In this document: positions 45,341 to 56,889 of the stretch, piece by piece
How the letters are laid out: each line of letters starts with the position of its first letter
How positions within the stretch are numbered: the first letter of the stretch is position 1
DNA from: Dicyema japonicum
Lineage: Eukaryota; Dicyemida; Rhombozoa; Dicyemidae
NCBI GenBank assembly: GCA_011109175.1
Contig: RDEW01000007.1
Coordinates: forward strand, 153,424 to 217,423
Reading direction: 5' to 3'
DNA length: 64,000 bases
Translations under genes and position numbers: made by a program
Notes under the pieces: generated by a model
Told to the model about the DNA's origin: nothing
The model's input: only the letters and a program-made list of their open reading frames with translations
The model's database searches: none

Positions 45341-46740
45341 GTTTCCATTATTAATTAGTTAGTTAAGTAACCCCAGCCTCACTAACTTGTAGGAAGCCAG
45401 CAGCTATTAAGTAGTATGCAGCAGATGTTGGTCGCTCTCATAGATCGGTCAGTTCCGGCATTGTGGAGAAATGTTGTGCCAATTCATGAAATTGAAATAG
45501 GTGATTTGTTGTCAGCACATGGAGGTTGCAAAAGGGGCAGAGTATATTGGTAGATATGGGTGGTTCCCACATCGTAGACGAGCCAGGTTTACTCGCACGT
45601 CCCTTGAAAGAGAGGATTCTGATTGGTCTATTGGAGGAGTGGGTCGCTGTAATATTTTATTGTCTTCGAGTCTTCGGATACTTCTCGTAGAAACAAAATC
45701 GTGTATCTGTTTCAGACGACTCCTGTCATTGGGGATGGATGGAATGGATGATAACATTCGAGACAGGTCACTTGTTGTCATAATAATTTTCCTTTTGTTT
45801 TGCGGCTTGCATAGGAAGTGGCAGAAATGTTCTAGACTGTAGGCTTGGGAGAGGAACTGCAGGGCTCTCATTTCCAGATGGTCTCCAATTGGAAGGATCT
45901 TTGACTCCCAATGTAGATGATCGACACGAGTTGATCTAAGACATCCAGTAATTATCCTGAGCGCGATGTTTTGTACTTTTTGTAGTTTGTCAATAGAAGT
46001 AAGAGAGGCAGAGGTTGACCAGCAAGGGCTTGCATAGTTAATAGTTGTTCGAATGAATTGTTTATGATGGTTAGGGATTCTTTGTTTTGGCCAAGGGAAT
46101 GACCTGACACAGCTTTAAGTATGTTGATCTTTTGAGAGGCCTTTGTACATTGTTCCTCCACATGTTTAGAGAAAGTTAGTAGTTGGTCATAAATAACTCC
46201 AAGTATTTTGGGATGTTTCGTAACGGTGAGTGGTCGTCCATGAATTGTTAAAATTGGTTGAAAATTTAGTTGGCGGCGGTTGGACGTGAATACAGTGACG
46301 ATGGATTTCGATGGAGAGGGGGATAGGTGGTTTGCTTTAAGCCATTCTTCAAGAGTGTTCAAGTGGATCTGAACATTTTTCATTGTTTCGTTAACGTCAA
46401 TGTCTTAGAGGCAACAATCATGTCATCCGTATACAATAGTAGAAGTGTCTTGGAATTGATTGGAATGTCGCTTAGGTGTAAGTTGAATAAGGTGGGTTAT
46501 AAAACGGGGAACTCCATTTGGAAGAAGTCTGTAATTAGATAGACATGACATAATTTAGCTCGACCAATTCTTCCAGAGAGGAAATTTGTTGACCAATTCT
46601 GTAGACGTAGAAGAATTCCAGATACAAGAATTTTGGCGGCGGTTGGACGTGAATAAAGTGACGGTGGATTTCGATGGAGAAGGGGATAGGTGGTTTGCTC
46701 CAAGCCATTCTTCAAGAGTGTAATTAATCAAGGAAATTAT
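45341..46740 (-). mobile_element. 2A-type LINE, antisense copy with C-terminal domain
   Basis: Read leftwards: an NFLSGRIGRAKL remnant near 46570, 46383-45952 (HLNTLEEWLKANHLSPSPSK, KILGVIYDQLLTFSKHVEEQ, KINILKAVSGH) and 45871-45512 (SSLSRDVRVNLARLRCGNHP then a His/Cys-rich end near 45480). This is the only copy with a clear C-terminal LARLRCG(N)HP block, typical of ingi/Jockey-group LINEs. A 93-bp segment is duplicated at 46269-46360 and 46630-46721. Confidence 0.75.
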
Positions 46741-46920
46741 TCCTAGACAATGTTCTTTGATTTGTATTTGTGTGAGTCCATAGTTCCATAGTGATAAAAC
46801 ACTGATGACGGAGTCACTCGTCCACCCAGAAGCATCGTAGATGCGTGTAAACCTACATCAAATGGACATCAGCGAGATTCGAACGTGGGACTTTCTGCTA
46901 TTTAGTCCGGATCTTATTAA
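46741..46920 (-). repeat. tRNA-derived SINE, copy 2
   Basis: It shares box B (GTTCGAATCTC, 46884-46874), CATCTACGATGC and the CTCCGTCATCAGT body with the SINE at 40030-40250. Box A is decayed. The tail near 46741-46780 (GACTCACACAAATACAAATC) also matches. Confidence 0.7.
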
Positions 46921-47289
46921 ACTGCGTCATATAAAAAACTTTTGTAAGATGAACTAGAAAACCCTATCAAAAACTAAAAAAACCTATGCCAATGAGCTAA
47001 ATGGAATCCGCATTTTCAATTTGAAGCACCTGGACCTACATGACCTTAAAGTAACCACTGGCATCATTTCTGCCTTTATCAATATTTATGGAAAAATAAA
47101 AAATAATGCGTCCTTAAAGTTCAAAAAATCATTCAGTATCTTTCCGACCCATTTAACTACTATGCATAGTATCCATATTTGTTGAACATTACTCCATTAA
47201 AATCTACCGTCATTCTATTCACGTTTTACCATCGTCAGTAAAATTTTTAATAAGTACTCTTGGAAAAACATTTCCCATCACTAAACGCC
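46921..47289. other. Unassigned, LINE-like scraps
   Basis: Short plus-strand frames (ELNGIRIFNLKHLDLHDLKV near 46995) have no recognised family. Nothing else is seen. Confidence 0.3.
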
Positions 47290-47841
47290 TCAAATACTTG
47301 AGTCGAATTGACAACCACTAACTTTCTCAAAATACATGGAAGAGCAGTACACAGAGGCCTTTCGCGAAATCAACATAACAAAAGTTGTGTCAGGTGTAGA
47401 TAAGGGTCCTGTTTGAGATGTTGTTTTCATGAAGTCTGTTCCAGACGCTTTGACAACGTCTTCAAAGGTTCTGAGTTCAATGTCCCTTATTTTCGTTGCT
47501 TTTATTTGAGCATTATGACTTTTTAAGTTTATAGAAGCAAGATTTGTTCCCCAAACAACACAAGCATAAAACATTGTAGGTTCAATGTATTGCAGGTAAA
47601 AAACATCAAATCCATTGAGAAATTTAAAATTCCATAAAAAAATCTTCAAGAAATTAAACTTATTGGCGCTAGCAGCTATCACATACTCAACATGCGGGGA
47701 AGAAGTTAATGCACGTCGAAGGTTACACCCACAATTTTCTGGGTCTTTTTTGGTGGATTTTATTTCCATCGATGTAGCACTCTCCAAAGATTCAGTTAAT
47801 CGTAAACAGTCAAAGGTGACTTTTCTGTAAAGTTCTGTCAA
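47290..47841 (-). pseudogene. 2A-type LINE thumb fragment, long open frame
   Basis: A 183-aa open frame. The part SSPHVEYVIAASANKFNFLK then QYIEPTMFYACVVWGTNLAS matches the RT thumb of the 2A-type family. The flanking ends are unrelated or very diverged. The open frame is probably chance survival, because the RT palm is missing. Confidence 0.6.
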
Positions 47842-48028
47842 TTATAATTTCTGCACTATTGCAATCCTAAATGTGAATTATTAAAGAGAATCTGTTTAGA
47901 AAGTTGGTTATGTAAAAGTATTAATAAAGTCTGGTTAAAATAATCCAAAACATGTTGTTAGTTTGTTATTATTTATTAGTGGAATTGCGTCCTTTCAAGA
48001 ACACGAACTTCCTAGATTTAATAACAGT
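47842..48028. other. Short intergenic stretch
   Basis: 3' flank of cytochrome c1. No feature is seen. Confidence 0.5.
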
Positions 48029-48951
48029 TCATTTATGTCGATTAAAGTACACCCAAAAGGGTGTAATCATAATAAGAGCAATTAATATCTTTATTAATTA
48101 GAAATAAAACCTTAATAGCCATTCGTTTGTGATCATCAATATCGGGGTCACTCACCCATTTTAGAAAAGAACAGACATCCTTAGCCATTTGACTAATAGT
48201 AGCAGGTGTACCTCTAATATACCATAATAATTACCATCATCAAAATCCATCATTCCATCACTAAGAGGAGGTGCCATGGCGATAGCACAATCAGGGAAAT
48301 ATGGATTGTAATGTAATCCATCCCCCATTACAAAATTATTGGGTGGTTCTTCTTCATAGCCTGTCAGTAGTGAGAAAATATAATCCTAAACTAAAGCAAT
48401 AATAAAACTTCAGTTCCAGGACGTGCTCTACATATATAACTCATATCTGGAGGGACAGCACCATTATTAGCAAGTCTAGCAGTCTCTTGATTAGGATAAG
48501 GTCGAGGAAGGTAATCGTTTATAATGCCTGAACGTTCAAACATTTCCCCCTCATCATTAGGTCCATCAACAACATCATTCTTTGAATATTAATAATAATA
48601 ACCTCAGCAGCTTCAGTTATAGCTTCATCTTCAGTTAAAATGACATTAATCATATGTCGATATCTTAAAAACTTAATGGAGTGGCATGTTGAACATACTT
48701 GTTTGTACACAAAGTATCCTCTTCGAATACTATAAATATAAGTTAATTATAACCTTTTGTGGTCAAGAGCAGAAAAAGGACCACTATGAGGCCAACTATA
48801 TTTGTTGTGAGCAATCATTGTTGATTTTGAGTAAATTGTAAAACAACTACCAGCCAACACACCAATTCCAACGGAGGAGTAACCCAATAATTTATAAATC
48901 TTAATTATATATAATAATCACATTGGATCTAAAACGACCAAACGAAAACAT
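48029..48951 (-). CDS. CYC1: Cytochrome c1, mitochondrial complex III
   Basis: The gene starts with [10 protein letters not shown] and, after splicing, gives 261 aa. It has a presequence with a hydrophobic stretch ([14 protein letters not shown]), [29 protein letters not shown] (covalent haem site CxxCH), [57 protein letters not shown] and [19 protein letters not shown] (Met haem ligand region). The C-terminal membrane anchor is [18 protein letters not shown]. It carries electrons from the Rieske protein to cytochrome c. Introns are at 48900-48921, 48730-48753, 48580-48602, 48386-48408, 48212-48234 and 48089-48110 (22-24 nt, GT-AG). The frame closes exactly. It is shorter than vertebrate CYC1 at the N terminus. 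A functional gene. Confidence 0.95.
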
Positions 48952-49020
48952 GTACGTATAATTATTAAATTTAATTATTAATTTAATTATTAAATTTATT
49001 TTTTAATTTTATTTAGTTCT
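48952..49020. promoter_or_regulatory. Probable bidirectional promoter
   Basis: Only 69 bp of A/T-rich sequence separate the start codon of cytochrome c1 (-) from that of the next gene (+). Both promoters must lie here or inside the genes. No specific element is recognised. Confidence 0.5.
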
Positions 49021-49302
49021 ATGGATGGCTGTGGGAATGATTATTCATTAAATAATCTGAAGTATCGATGTCATCAATTAATAAAGAATCAAAATAATGT
49101 TAAACAAAAGTGGTACAACTACATGACATCTCATCTTACTCCAAATTATCAATATATCAACAATATTCAACATAAGCTTGTACCGCAATATAGAAAGGCG
49201 ACTGAGAAATACTACTACCCTAATATGTACTACTATTATCCACAAAATATGAGTGAAAATGATGATATCACAGTATTTAACTCTGATGAATCAAACATTT
49301 AA
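49021..49302 (+). CDS. Small Tyr/Asn-rich hypothetical protein, 93 aa
   Basis: A single exon ORF (MDGCGNDYSLNNLKYRCHQL start) with a basic middle, a Tyr cluster (EKYYYPNMYYYYPQ) and an acidic end (SENDDITVFNSDES). There is no signal peptide, membrane segment or known domain. The ATG sits 69 bp from the cytochrome c1 ATG and the stop is 15 bp from the SEL1L stop. AATAAA overlaps the stop (49301-49306), consistent with a polyadenylation signal. The placement and codon pattern favour a real gene; a chance ORF remains possible. Confidence 0.6.
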   Translation: MDGCGNDYSLNNLKYRCHQLIKNQNNVKQKWYNYMTSHLTPNYQYINNIQHKLVPQYRKATEKYYYPNMYYYYPQNMSENDDITVFNSDESNI

Positions 49303-49317
49303 TAAAGAATGTCTTTA

Positions 49318-51590
49318 TTATATTTTAATAATATTAATAACAAATCCAGAAATAATAATAAGTAATAGAGTTATTCCAATATTGACAATATTATAGTGAT
49401 TAACCAATTTCATTTTATATATTGCCAATTTAGATGATAACCACGTCTCAAATAATTGTCCAGCATTCGTATAATATAATTCAGCAGAATGCAAATCCTT
49501 ACCAATTCCCAAACCATGTTCATACATATATCCAATATTAAACATTGCTTCATAATCAGTGAGTGATATAGCCAAATAATGATTAAAGGCGGAGGACATA
49601 TCAGTCGAAATACCCAATCCATGGTAATACATTTCTGCTAATATTTTGTGAGCACCCATATTATTATGTTTGACCAATCTCTTGAGTAATTGGACAAGTC
49701 TTTCATTAGCATTATTTATATTCAATTTAATGATTCCCTTCAAATCTATGATAATACTACACTTAACTTTTATAGAGAATATAGACTGCATTATCAATAG
49801 CAGGGACAACCCCTATTTCAATCAAAAAGGTATAATAATTGTATGCTCTCTGATAATCCCCATTCTTCCATAATCTATAAGCTTTCATTGCTAAATATCT
49901 CCAAGGACCATTATCTGTGACTACTTGGTTGAGCTATAATATCACAATTTGGTAACCTCAGCAGATATTGAACATGATTCAAATATTCCCAATCCAATAG
50001 CATGTTGCTCAGCCAAATAGAAAATAGAAGGAATATTTTTCATAACACTTCCCAAAGTGAATATTTCTCTTGCATTATATTTTTCACTATCATCATATCC
50101 AATCCCGAACAATTTCATTATTCCATAATGTAAACAAGCATTTCCATCCTTAAATGTATTATCGTCAGTAAAATAGTTAGCATAACTAGTATTGAGGTAT
50201 TCTCTAGCACGTGTATAATTCTGATCAACTCCCAATCCATATAAATACATAATTCCAAGTCCAGTATATGCCTCTGACATATTATAACTAACTCCTTTGT
50301 CAAACAGAAACTTTGCATAACTATAATTCTTTGAAATGAAGGGAGTTCCCTCCAAGTAAAACTATTATAATAACAATACTAACATGGCCAAGGAATGAGG
50401 CGGCTTCCATAGAACCATGAGAATATGCATCATTAAAAATATCAAATGCTTGTTTTAAAGCATTAGGATTATATGATGAATCACCCAGAAGGAATTTAGC
50501 CACATCAAGCTGAGTTTGGGAATGTTTTGAAAAGAATAGAGACACATAGTTAATATATTCTGATTGAGAACTATCCCATGATATATAGTTGTGTCTATCC
50601 TTAGAAATGGTAGGGAAGTCACCAATAATACTCTCCCATTTGGTCATATTTGTGACAACTATTAATTAATCACTAAAATACTTAATTTAGATATATCCCT
50701 AAGACGATCATTCGCCTGATGACAATCCTTCTCTACTGATATTCCACGTAAATATCTATGAGCCTTATATTATTCAAACAATAACCATATTAAGACCAGC
50801 AAACATATTCTTCTCATAATCTGAACTTTGAATGAACATTAGTCCACGTGGAAGATCAGCATCAACATAAAGTCCTACAGAATAGAATAAGCCAATAGCC
50901 TTAATAAATAATAATAATACATATTGTGCGAATGAAGAACCCTCCAATGCTAAATTAGTAAGACTATTTACATGTTCTGTCTGGTTATCATACAAAACAT
51001 CCATTAAAGTGATAAAGCTGTAAATAGCATTACCATTATTTCCGAGTCCTTTAAGGGTATTCAATCTCAATATACAACTAATTGTACTCAGAGTTATTCA
51101 AATCCTCAATAAACCATTTGTTAAGAATGTCATTGTGGGGAAGTGAAAATGAATCCTTATGAGTAGTCCAAAAATCATTGAAATCATCAATTCCACTAAA
51201 AGACATGTAAGGAGAGGAGATAACTAATATATATTTATCAATTACTTCGAATTCTATCATTATTTTTCACAACGTTCAATACTAATCATTATGAATCCTT
51301 ATGAGTAGTCCAAAAATCATTGAAATCATCAATTCCACTAAAAGACATGTAAGGAGAGGAGATAACTAATATATATTTATCAATTACTTCGAATTCTATC
51401 ATTATTTTTCACAACGTTCAATACTAATCATTATATACATAAATACGCTTAGAAGATGATCTTTTGTCGTGGGAATCTATATATTTGATGTTATAATAAT
51501 ACTTATTCTTTCATATAATGAATTGTCAAATAATTGTCGGGATTCTACTTTTAGTATAATTATGGTTAATAAGAACATGGTACACATCAT
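49318..51590 (-). CDS. SEL1L: SEL1L/HRD3 homologue, ER-associated degradation adaptor
   Basis: The start is a signal peptide (MMCTMFLLTIIILKVES at 51590). Sel1-type repeats follow (GLFYSVGLYVDADLPRGLMF, YLRGISVEKDCHQA, LGIMYLYGLGVDQNYTRA, IMKLFGIGYDDSEKYNA, MYYHGLGISTDMSSAF, AMFNIGYMYEHGLGIGKDL), and a C-terminal membrane helix (IVNIGITLLLIIISGFVINI). SEL1L partners the HRD1 ubiquitin ligase. Introns are at 51477-51502, 51424-51446, 51366-51387 (duplicated at 51224-51245), 51066-51087, 50764-50785, 50659-50681, 50362-50383, 49934-49956 and 49746-49767 (22-26 nt). The frame closes (641 aa) only if the 142-bp tandem duplication is counted once. As assembled, the first copy of the duplicated exon runs into a stop after THKDS. 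The second signal-peptide copy starts at 51759. Confidence 0.9.
51151..51434. repeat. 142-bp exact tandem duplication in SEL1L 5' exons
   Basis: 51151-51292 and 51293-51434 look identical. The unit spans a truncated intron end, one micro-exon, a 22-nt intron and part of the next exon. Confidence 0.95.
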
Positions 51591-51808
51591 CCCTTTTATT
51601 TATTTTAATTTTATGTAATTTAAAATAATTATAAATATTGGGAATCTATATATTTGATGTTATAATAATACTTATTCTTTCATATAATGAATTGTCAAAT
51701 AATTGTCGGGATTCTACTTTTAGTATAATTATGGTTAATAAGAACATGGTACACATCATCCCTTTTATTTATTTTAATTTTATGTAATTTAAAATAATTA
51801 TAAATATT
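51471..51808. repeat. 169-bp exact tandem duplication of SEL1L first exon
   Basis: 51471-51639 and 51640-51808 look identical. The unit contains the signal-peptide exon and part of its intron. Only 36 bp separate it from the 142-bp duplication. Confidence 0.95.
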
Positions 51809-54699
51809 ATTAAACATTCTTAAAGAATACTCATACAAACTCCACTTCACTGGGGGATTTCCATAAATACGAAGAATGGACGTTTTCCACTTCTCTACCG
51901 ACGTTTTTCTTTAATCGAACTACTCTCGTCTATTGTTAGAAGGTCGTTGTGATACTTTTTCATGCCTGTCGTTAGAAAAGCTACTACAAAAAAGAATACT
52001 AAAATCAAAAAGACTAACTCTGGAGAGGTCTTAAAGGAGAATTATATTGAAAACGATGAGACTACCTCTGGAGGGGTTTTAAAGAATAGCTGTATTGAAA
52101 ATGTTAAGGATCTGTCTCTGAAGCCTCCTTTTGAATACTCTGGGAATGCTTTTATACAAATCACTGTTATGTCAAATATGGGAGCCATCAAAATCTCTAA
52201 CTTACTGTACTCGTTCGACTTGACAGGGTCTATCAGATTGAGCCACAAAGGCTCCGGGATCTTCCGCCTCGAATTCAGGAAGGAGGAGGACAAAAGAAAC
52301 TTTTGTGAACATGTGAATGCTACTTCACCTTTTGGTCTTGGAAACCATTGCTTCAGTGAAATCCGAGTGAGACCGCCTGAAATTGTGTTGAAGAACCTGC
52401 CCTTTTGTGTTGATGATAACGACCTTCATGAATTTGTCAAGAAATTAGCTTCCTCTACTACGAGCATATGCCGTTTCTACAAGGGAGATAGGACACTCCC
52501 TCTTGCAAAAGTTCTAGTTGGATCAAGGGCGGAGGCTACATAGAATGTCACTCTTGGTTTCAACGTTGCCCACGTGCCAATTACATGTAAATAGTACAGA
52601 AGAGGCTCACCTAGGTGTTTCAAGTGCTAACGCTATAGACACATATCCTCCTTCTGTAAGGAGAAGACAAAATGTCTCCGTTGTGCAGGGGAACACGACC
52701 TGACTGCTTGTGGAGAGATTCCTGGGAACATAATGAATTGCATAAATTGTGGCTCGTCCTCACATTGTGCCAGATATGGTGGATGCCCAGCCGCCAAGAA
52801 ATCTGATCAGAGGAAAGCAACTAAAGGCGATGGACATGCGATAATAGGCAATATTGGGAGAACGTGGACAGCAAAGACAGTTATGTCAAAGTCGGCACCT
52901 AAAATTTGTCGAAAACCGAAGGATGTCTCACCCAATCTATCAGAGAAGATACACGCTGAAATATCGGAGATTATGTCTCGGTTAAACAGTTTGTGCTCTA
53001 TTGCACATGCGGATTTAATGGAAACGGTGACCTTGGCTTTGAAGAAGCAAGGTCACCTAAATGTTTGAAGCAAGGACTAAAAATAGTGCTAGTGAATGCC
53101 TGATCCTTAGGGAAAATGCATAATAAACTAGCACTACTTGGAGGGCCTCCAAGATCGACATCTTGGTTGTCATTGAGACGAAATTAAAGAAAGCGAAGAG
53201 TAATATAATGACTGGATACAATTCTGTGGACATTTTATGGAAGGCTGGAGCAGTTGCTGGTACGGGAACGTCTATTTTCTACCGGGAATGCCTCCGAATT
53301 CGTAATCCAAAAGTCGTTTGTGATGCATTGTGTGAATTTGTAAGCATGGGCGTTTGATGCGACGGAGTATGGATTAGTGTGGAGGTCTATACTCTAAGAA
53401 TCTTGAGACTTGTTCTACAGATATCACTGAGTTCTACAACAAGAATCCTTATACTATCTTAATTGGGGATCTTAATTCGAAGAACACTAGTTATGGTTGT
53501 AGCAAAACAAATCAACATGGACGACGTTTAGAAATATTGTCTGATTCATGTGGCTTTGTGATCCTTACGTCGGATGACCCAAATCATTTTTCTTATCGTG
53601 GTGGCGACAAACTCGGCGTGTTCCTAGTATCGCCAGCTCTATCTGTGTATGTGGAAAAGCCAAAAACTCTATGGGATATCGGGAGTGACCATATTCCACA
53701 AGTATTAGTTATTACTTTGAGACCAGATGTTTGGAAGATGTCTTCTTGAGGTTCAACATATCTAATTTGGATTGGGCCCACTATAGGGTCTTCATATCCA
53801 ATAATTTGTTTGTTCTACTGAGAGAGTTTTCAACCATAGAAGGTATCAATGCTGCAAGTAGAGAATTAACAAATCTACTGCAGTCATATCTTCGTCTGTA
53901 TTCACGAAGGGTTTTCTCAAAAAAATCATTATTTTGTTTCGTCAATTATTATGAGGCTTATTTGGGAGAGGAATCGCCTAAGGGCAAAGCAAAGACGTTG
54001 TGTTGACAAAATAGACGGGGAATTCATATCAGCCAGAATCAGGATGATGAAGGAAGCAATCAGCAATATATGGAAGGAGGAGACTGACCGTATATGGAGG
54101 GCTGAGGCTGCAAAAATTGATATGAAGAATCCCTCTTTTTGGAAATGCTATCAGAAGATAATGTGTCCGAAGTCAGGTGCAGAAAAAATTATACTGGATA
54201 AACCAGACGGGGGAGTATGCATAACGGAGGAAGCACCTTCAATATTCAAGGATCAGCTCCAAAAAATTCAGGGTGTGGATCCGTGGAGTTTGATCCTTGA
54301 TAACAAAAAGAAGGTGTCTGCCGATATATTTAAACACTCTGACAAGGAACTACTTATTGCTGATAGCACTGTCAGCATCTTTGAAGTGATGAAAGCTATT
54401 AGGGAATGCAAGGTCAATGCTCCAGGATATGACCACATATCAATGAAACTTATCAAAGAGCGTCCGGATATTTTGTTTGACTATCTGCGATGTCTTTATG
54501 ACGGGTGTTTGCGACTTGGCCACTTGCCTCTAATATGGAAGAAAGCTGTTGTGAGGATGATTCCAAAACCAGGGAAGCCAAAAAGAGATCCGGCAAGCTA
54601 CAGACCAATTAGCTTGATATGTTCTTTCGTGAAAGTGATTGAACGTATCATTTTCAAAAGGCTAAGCAGACATATAAAAGAAAACGACCTTCTGATTCT

Positions 54700-55190
54700 G
54701 GAGCAGTAGGGTTTTCGTCTCGGAAGAAACTGTGCAAACTGTTTCTTTCTACTGAATTCTGAAATCATGAAACAAAGGATTCCAAGAGACAAATAAACTT
54801 ATTATGTCTTGATATCTCGAAAGCATTCGACAGTGTATGCCATGAAGCGTTGTTAAAGCAGCTTGTATCAGCATGTGTTCCAACATACCTATTTGTTTGG
54901 CTAAGAAATTATCTTCAGGAAAGATAATCTTTTGTGANAGAAGAGAATGACTTTCTGTTTCCTGAGCAGTAGGGTTTTTTCCAGAAGAAGCTGTGCAGAC
55001 TGTTCCTTTCTACTAAATTGTGGAATCATGAAAACAAGGGATTCCAAGAGGCAAATAACTCATTATGTCTTGATATCTCGAAAGCATTCGACAGTGTATG
55101 CCATGAAGCGTTGTTAAAGCAGCTTGTGTTCCAAGATACCTATTTGTTTGGCTAAGAAGTTATCTTCAGGAAATACTATTTTTTGTGAAG
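54700..55190. repeat. Near-tandem duplicated RT segment around an ambiguous base
   Basis: About 240 bp (GAGCAGTAGGGTTTT to CTTCAGGAAA) occurs at about 54702-54924 and again at about 54962-55173, with roughly 5-10% difference. An N stands at 54938. This may be an assembly join of two element copies. Confidence 0.8.
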
Positions 55191-55311
55191 GTTTGTGGAA
55201 ATATATCCGATGCAATGTTATTCAAGAGAAGAATACCACAAGGTTCAGTATTGAGCCCTATTTTGTTTAATATATTCATTGCGAGTTTTCCACGTCCGAG
55301 GAATATTAATA

Positions 55312-55407
55312 CAGTATGACCTCCATTTGGAACAGACCTCTGTTTTGGGAAACCTCTGTTTTTGGGACAATTTTTCAAAATGGATGCTCCGAATGGAGGT
55401 TATACTG
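55312..55407. mobile_element. 96-bp pogo/Tigger-like MITE
   Basis: Ends CAGTATGACCTCCATTTGGA and (inverted) CAGTATAACCTCCATTCGGA match at 18 of 20 positions. TA flanks both sides (55310-55311, 55408-55409), as for Tc1/mariner-superfamily insertions. The other Jockey copy (7246-7260) has the uninterrupted site, confirming the insertion. There is no coding capacity. Confidence 0.9.
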
Positions 55408-56010
55408 TACTAGACTTCTTATTTATGCGGATGACGTAATCGTGGTAAACACAAATCTTCTATATCTGAAGGAAAAATCCGGGAGTATGTAAACCAGATT
55501 GACCAATGGTGCAGCTTGAGAGGGTTAAAGCTCTCTACTGAAAAGTCATGTACACTCCGAATAAGCAATGTGAAAAGTACCTGAAACAGAAATACACACT
55601 GGGAGTAAACAATGCACACAATCTGCGCTACCTGGTGGTCGACCATGGACACGCAGGATATTACATGGACGACATAAAGGAGAAAAGAAAGAGAGCTTTT
55701 CAATCACTCCTATGTACAAGGAAGTTATACGTTAGCATTGACACCTACCTATTCATCCTCAAAGGAGTTATTCTCCACAGCCTACTTTATGAGTGCGAGA
55801 AGTGGTTCTCCTCTCCGTAGAAGGAGAAGATCTTATTCATCCTAGAGAAGACTAGGAGGGCTGCAATTAAGCTTTCCGTAAACAAGAAATCGAAAGACTG
55901 TCTAAGCGAGGACGAAAACAAGCAGTTAGAGCTGATTGGCAGGATTGCGGAGGATCGGATCAATAGTTTCAGAAAGAGATTAAAGATCCAGGACACGTAT
56001 ATAAAACTCG

Positions 56011-56889
56011 GAAAACCTCTTTATCACATTTCCATCGTGTTCTTTTAGACATATTTTCTCCACAAATCTGTATACTCTTGAATGCCTTTTCGCGTGCTCT
56101 ACTAAGGTTGTCTTCTTCATTATAAACAATGGGCTCACATGATTATGGATTTTACGGGTAGGTTGAACCCATAAAATTATAAAATGGAATCTGTCTCGTG
56201 CTTTTATGAATAGTAATATTTTATTGAAATAAAATATATTTGTTTCTAAATCGGCCATTCCGTATTTTTAAAAACTTTCGATTACTACCACAACCTTTTA
56301 ATTACTTAATTCTAATACCCATGAGTATTCGTCGTTTATGTGAGAACAAGTCGATAAGATCGGCTAGATATTTGTCACGAGGTTTTTTTTAATTATAAGC
56401 GAAATTGGAGGTTTAGTCGACATTATTCTTGTGGTTTGACAAAAGATGCACCTATTACTTCTTGAACTTCTTTTCTCGTTAGATTGTACATTCTTTAAAA
56501 GACTGTATAACCTGTCTCTACCAAAATGGCATAATTGTGTTCAGTATATTTTTAAATCAGCAACACTAGTTACCTCAATCACTAGAATCTTTTATTCTGT
56601 TTGATCAGACGTAAAAAATCTCATCATGAATCCATTTTAAGGTAAAATTGTTTTTTATTTTCAAACTCAAAAGATTCACAATTTACTGAGCTCATATTTT
56701 GGCCTTTTATGAATTTGAGGACAATCATAATTCATTTTTAATTTTTATATTTTTTCCATTTCGTACGGCGACAGACTCAGGTAACTCATTTTATCGTGTG
56801 GAATGGATTATACTTTATTAAAATAGTATTAAAAAATATATAATAAATTGATATCATTATCTCATTATTTTATAAAATAATATGTTTTA
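56011..56889. other. Unassigned stretch
   Basis: A minus-strand frame (56258-55980) overlaps the LINE end and is not recognised. The rest is AT-rich without coding signals. Confidence 0.4.

Larger units (their letters stand above)
51822..56010 (+). mobile_element. Jockey-type LINE, most complete copy
   Basis: A non-coding leader is followed by ORF1 (51962-52543, with an RRM-like middle VLKNLPFCVDDNDLHEFVKK). A frame shift leads to three zinc knuckles (CLRCAGEHDLTAC, CINCGSSSHCARYGGC) to 53068. ORF2: endonuclease 53080-53750 (LIGDLNSKNTSYG, SDHIPQ) and RT 53951-55900 (LIWERNRLRAKQRR, VNAPGYDHISMKLI, MIPKPGKPKRDPASYRPISL, then VIERIIFKRL). A stop replaces Trp/Gly before GFR. The palm is duplicated around 54938, and LIYADDVIVV is split by a MITE at 55312. 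It ends near GACACGTATATAAA. It is inserted about 15 bp beyond the SEL1L 5' duplications. Inactive. Confidence 0.85.

Noticed and set aside
47615-47830. Plus-strand ORF
   Set aside because: It overlaps the minus-strand RT thumb fragment, which has clear family residues.
51078-51260. ATG at 51260 as the SEL1L start
   Set aside because: Splicing upstream gives a better start with a signal peptide at 51590 and the frame passes through this region without using that ATG.
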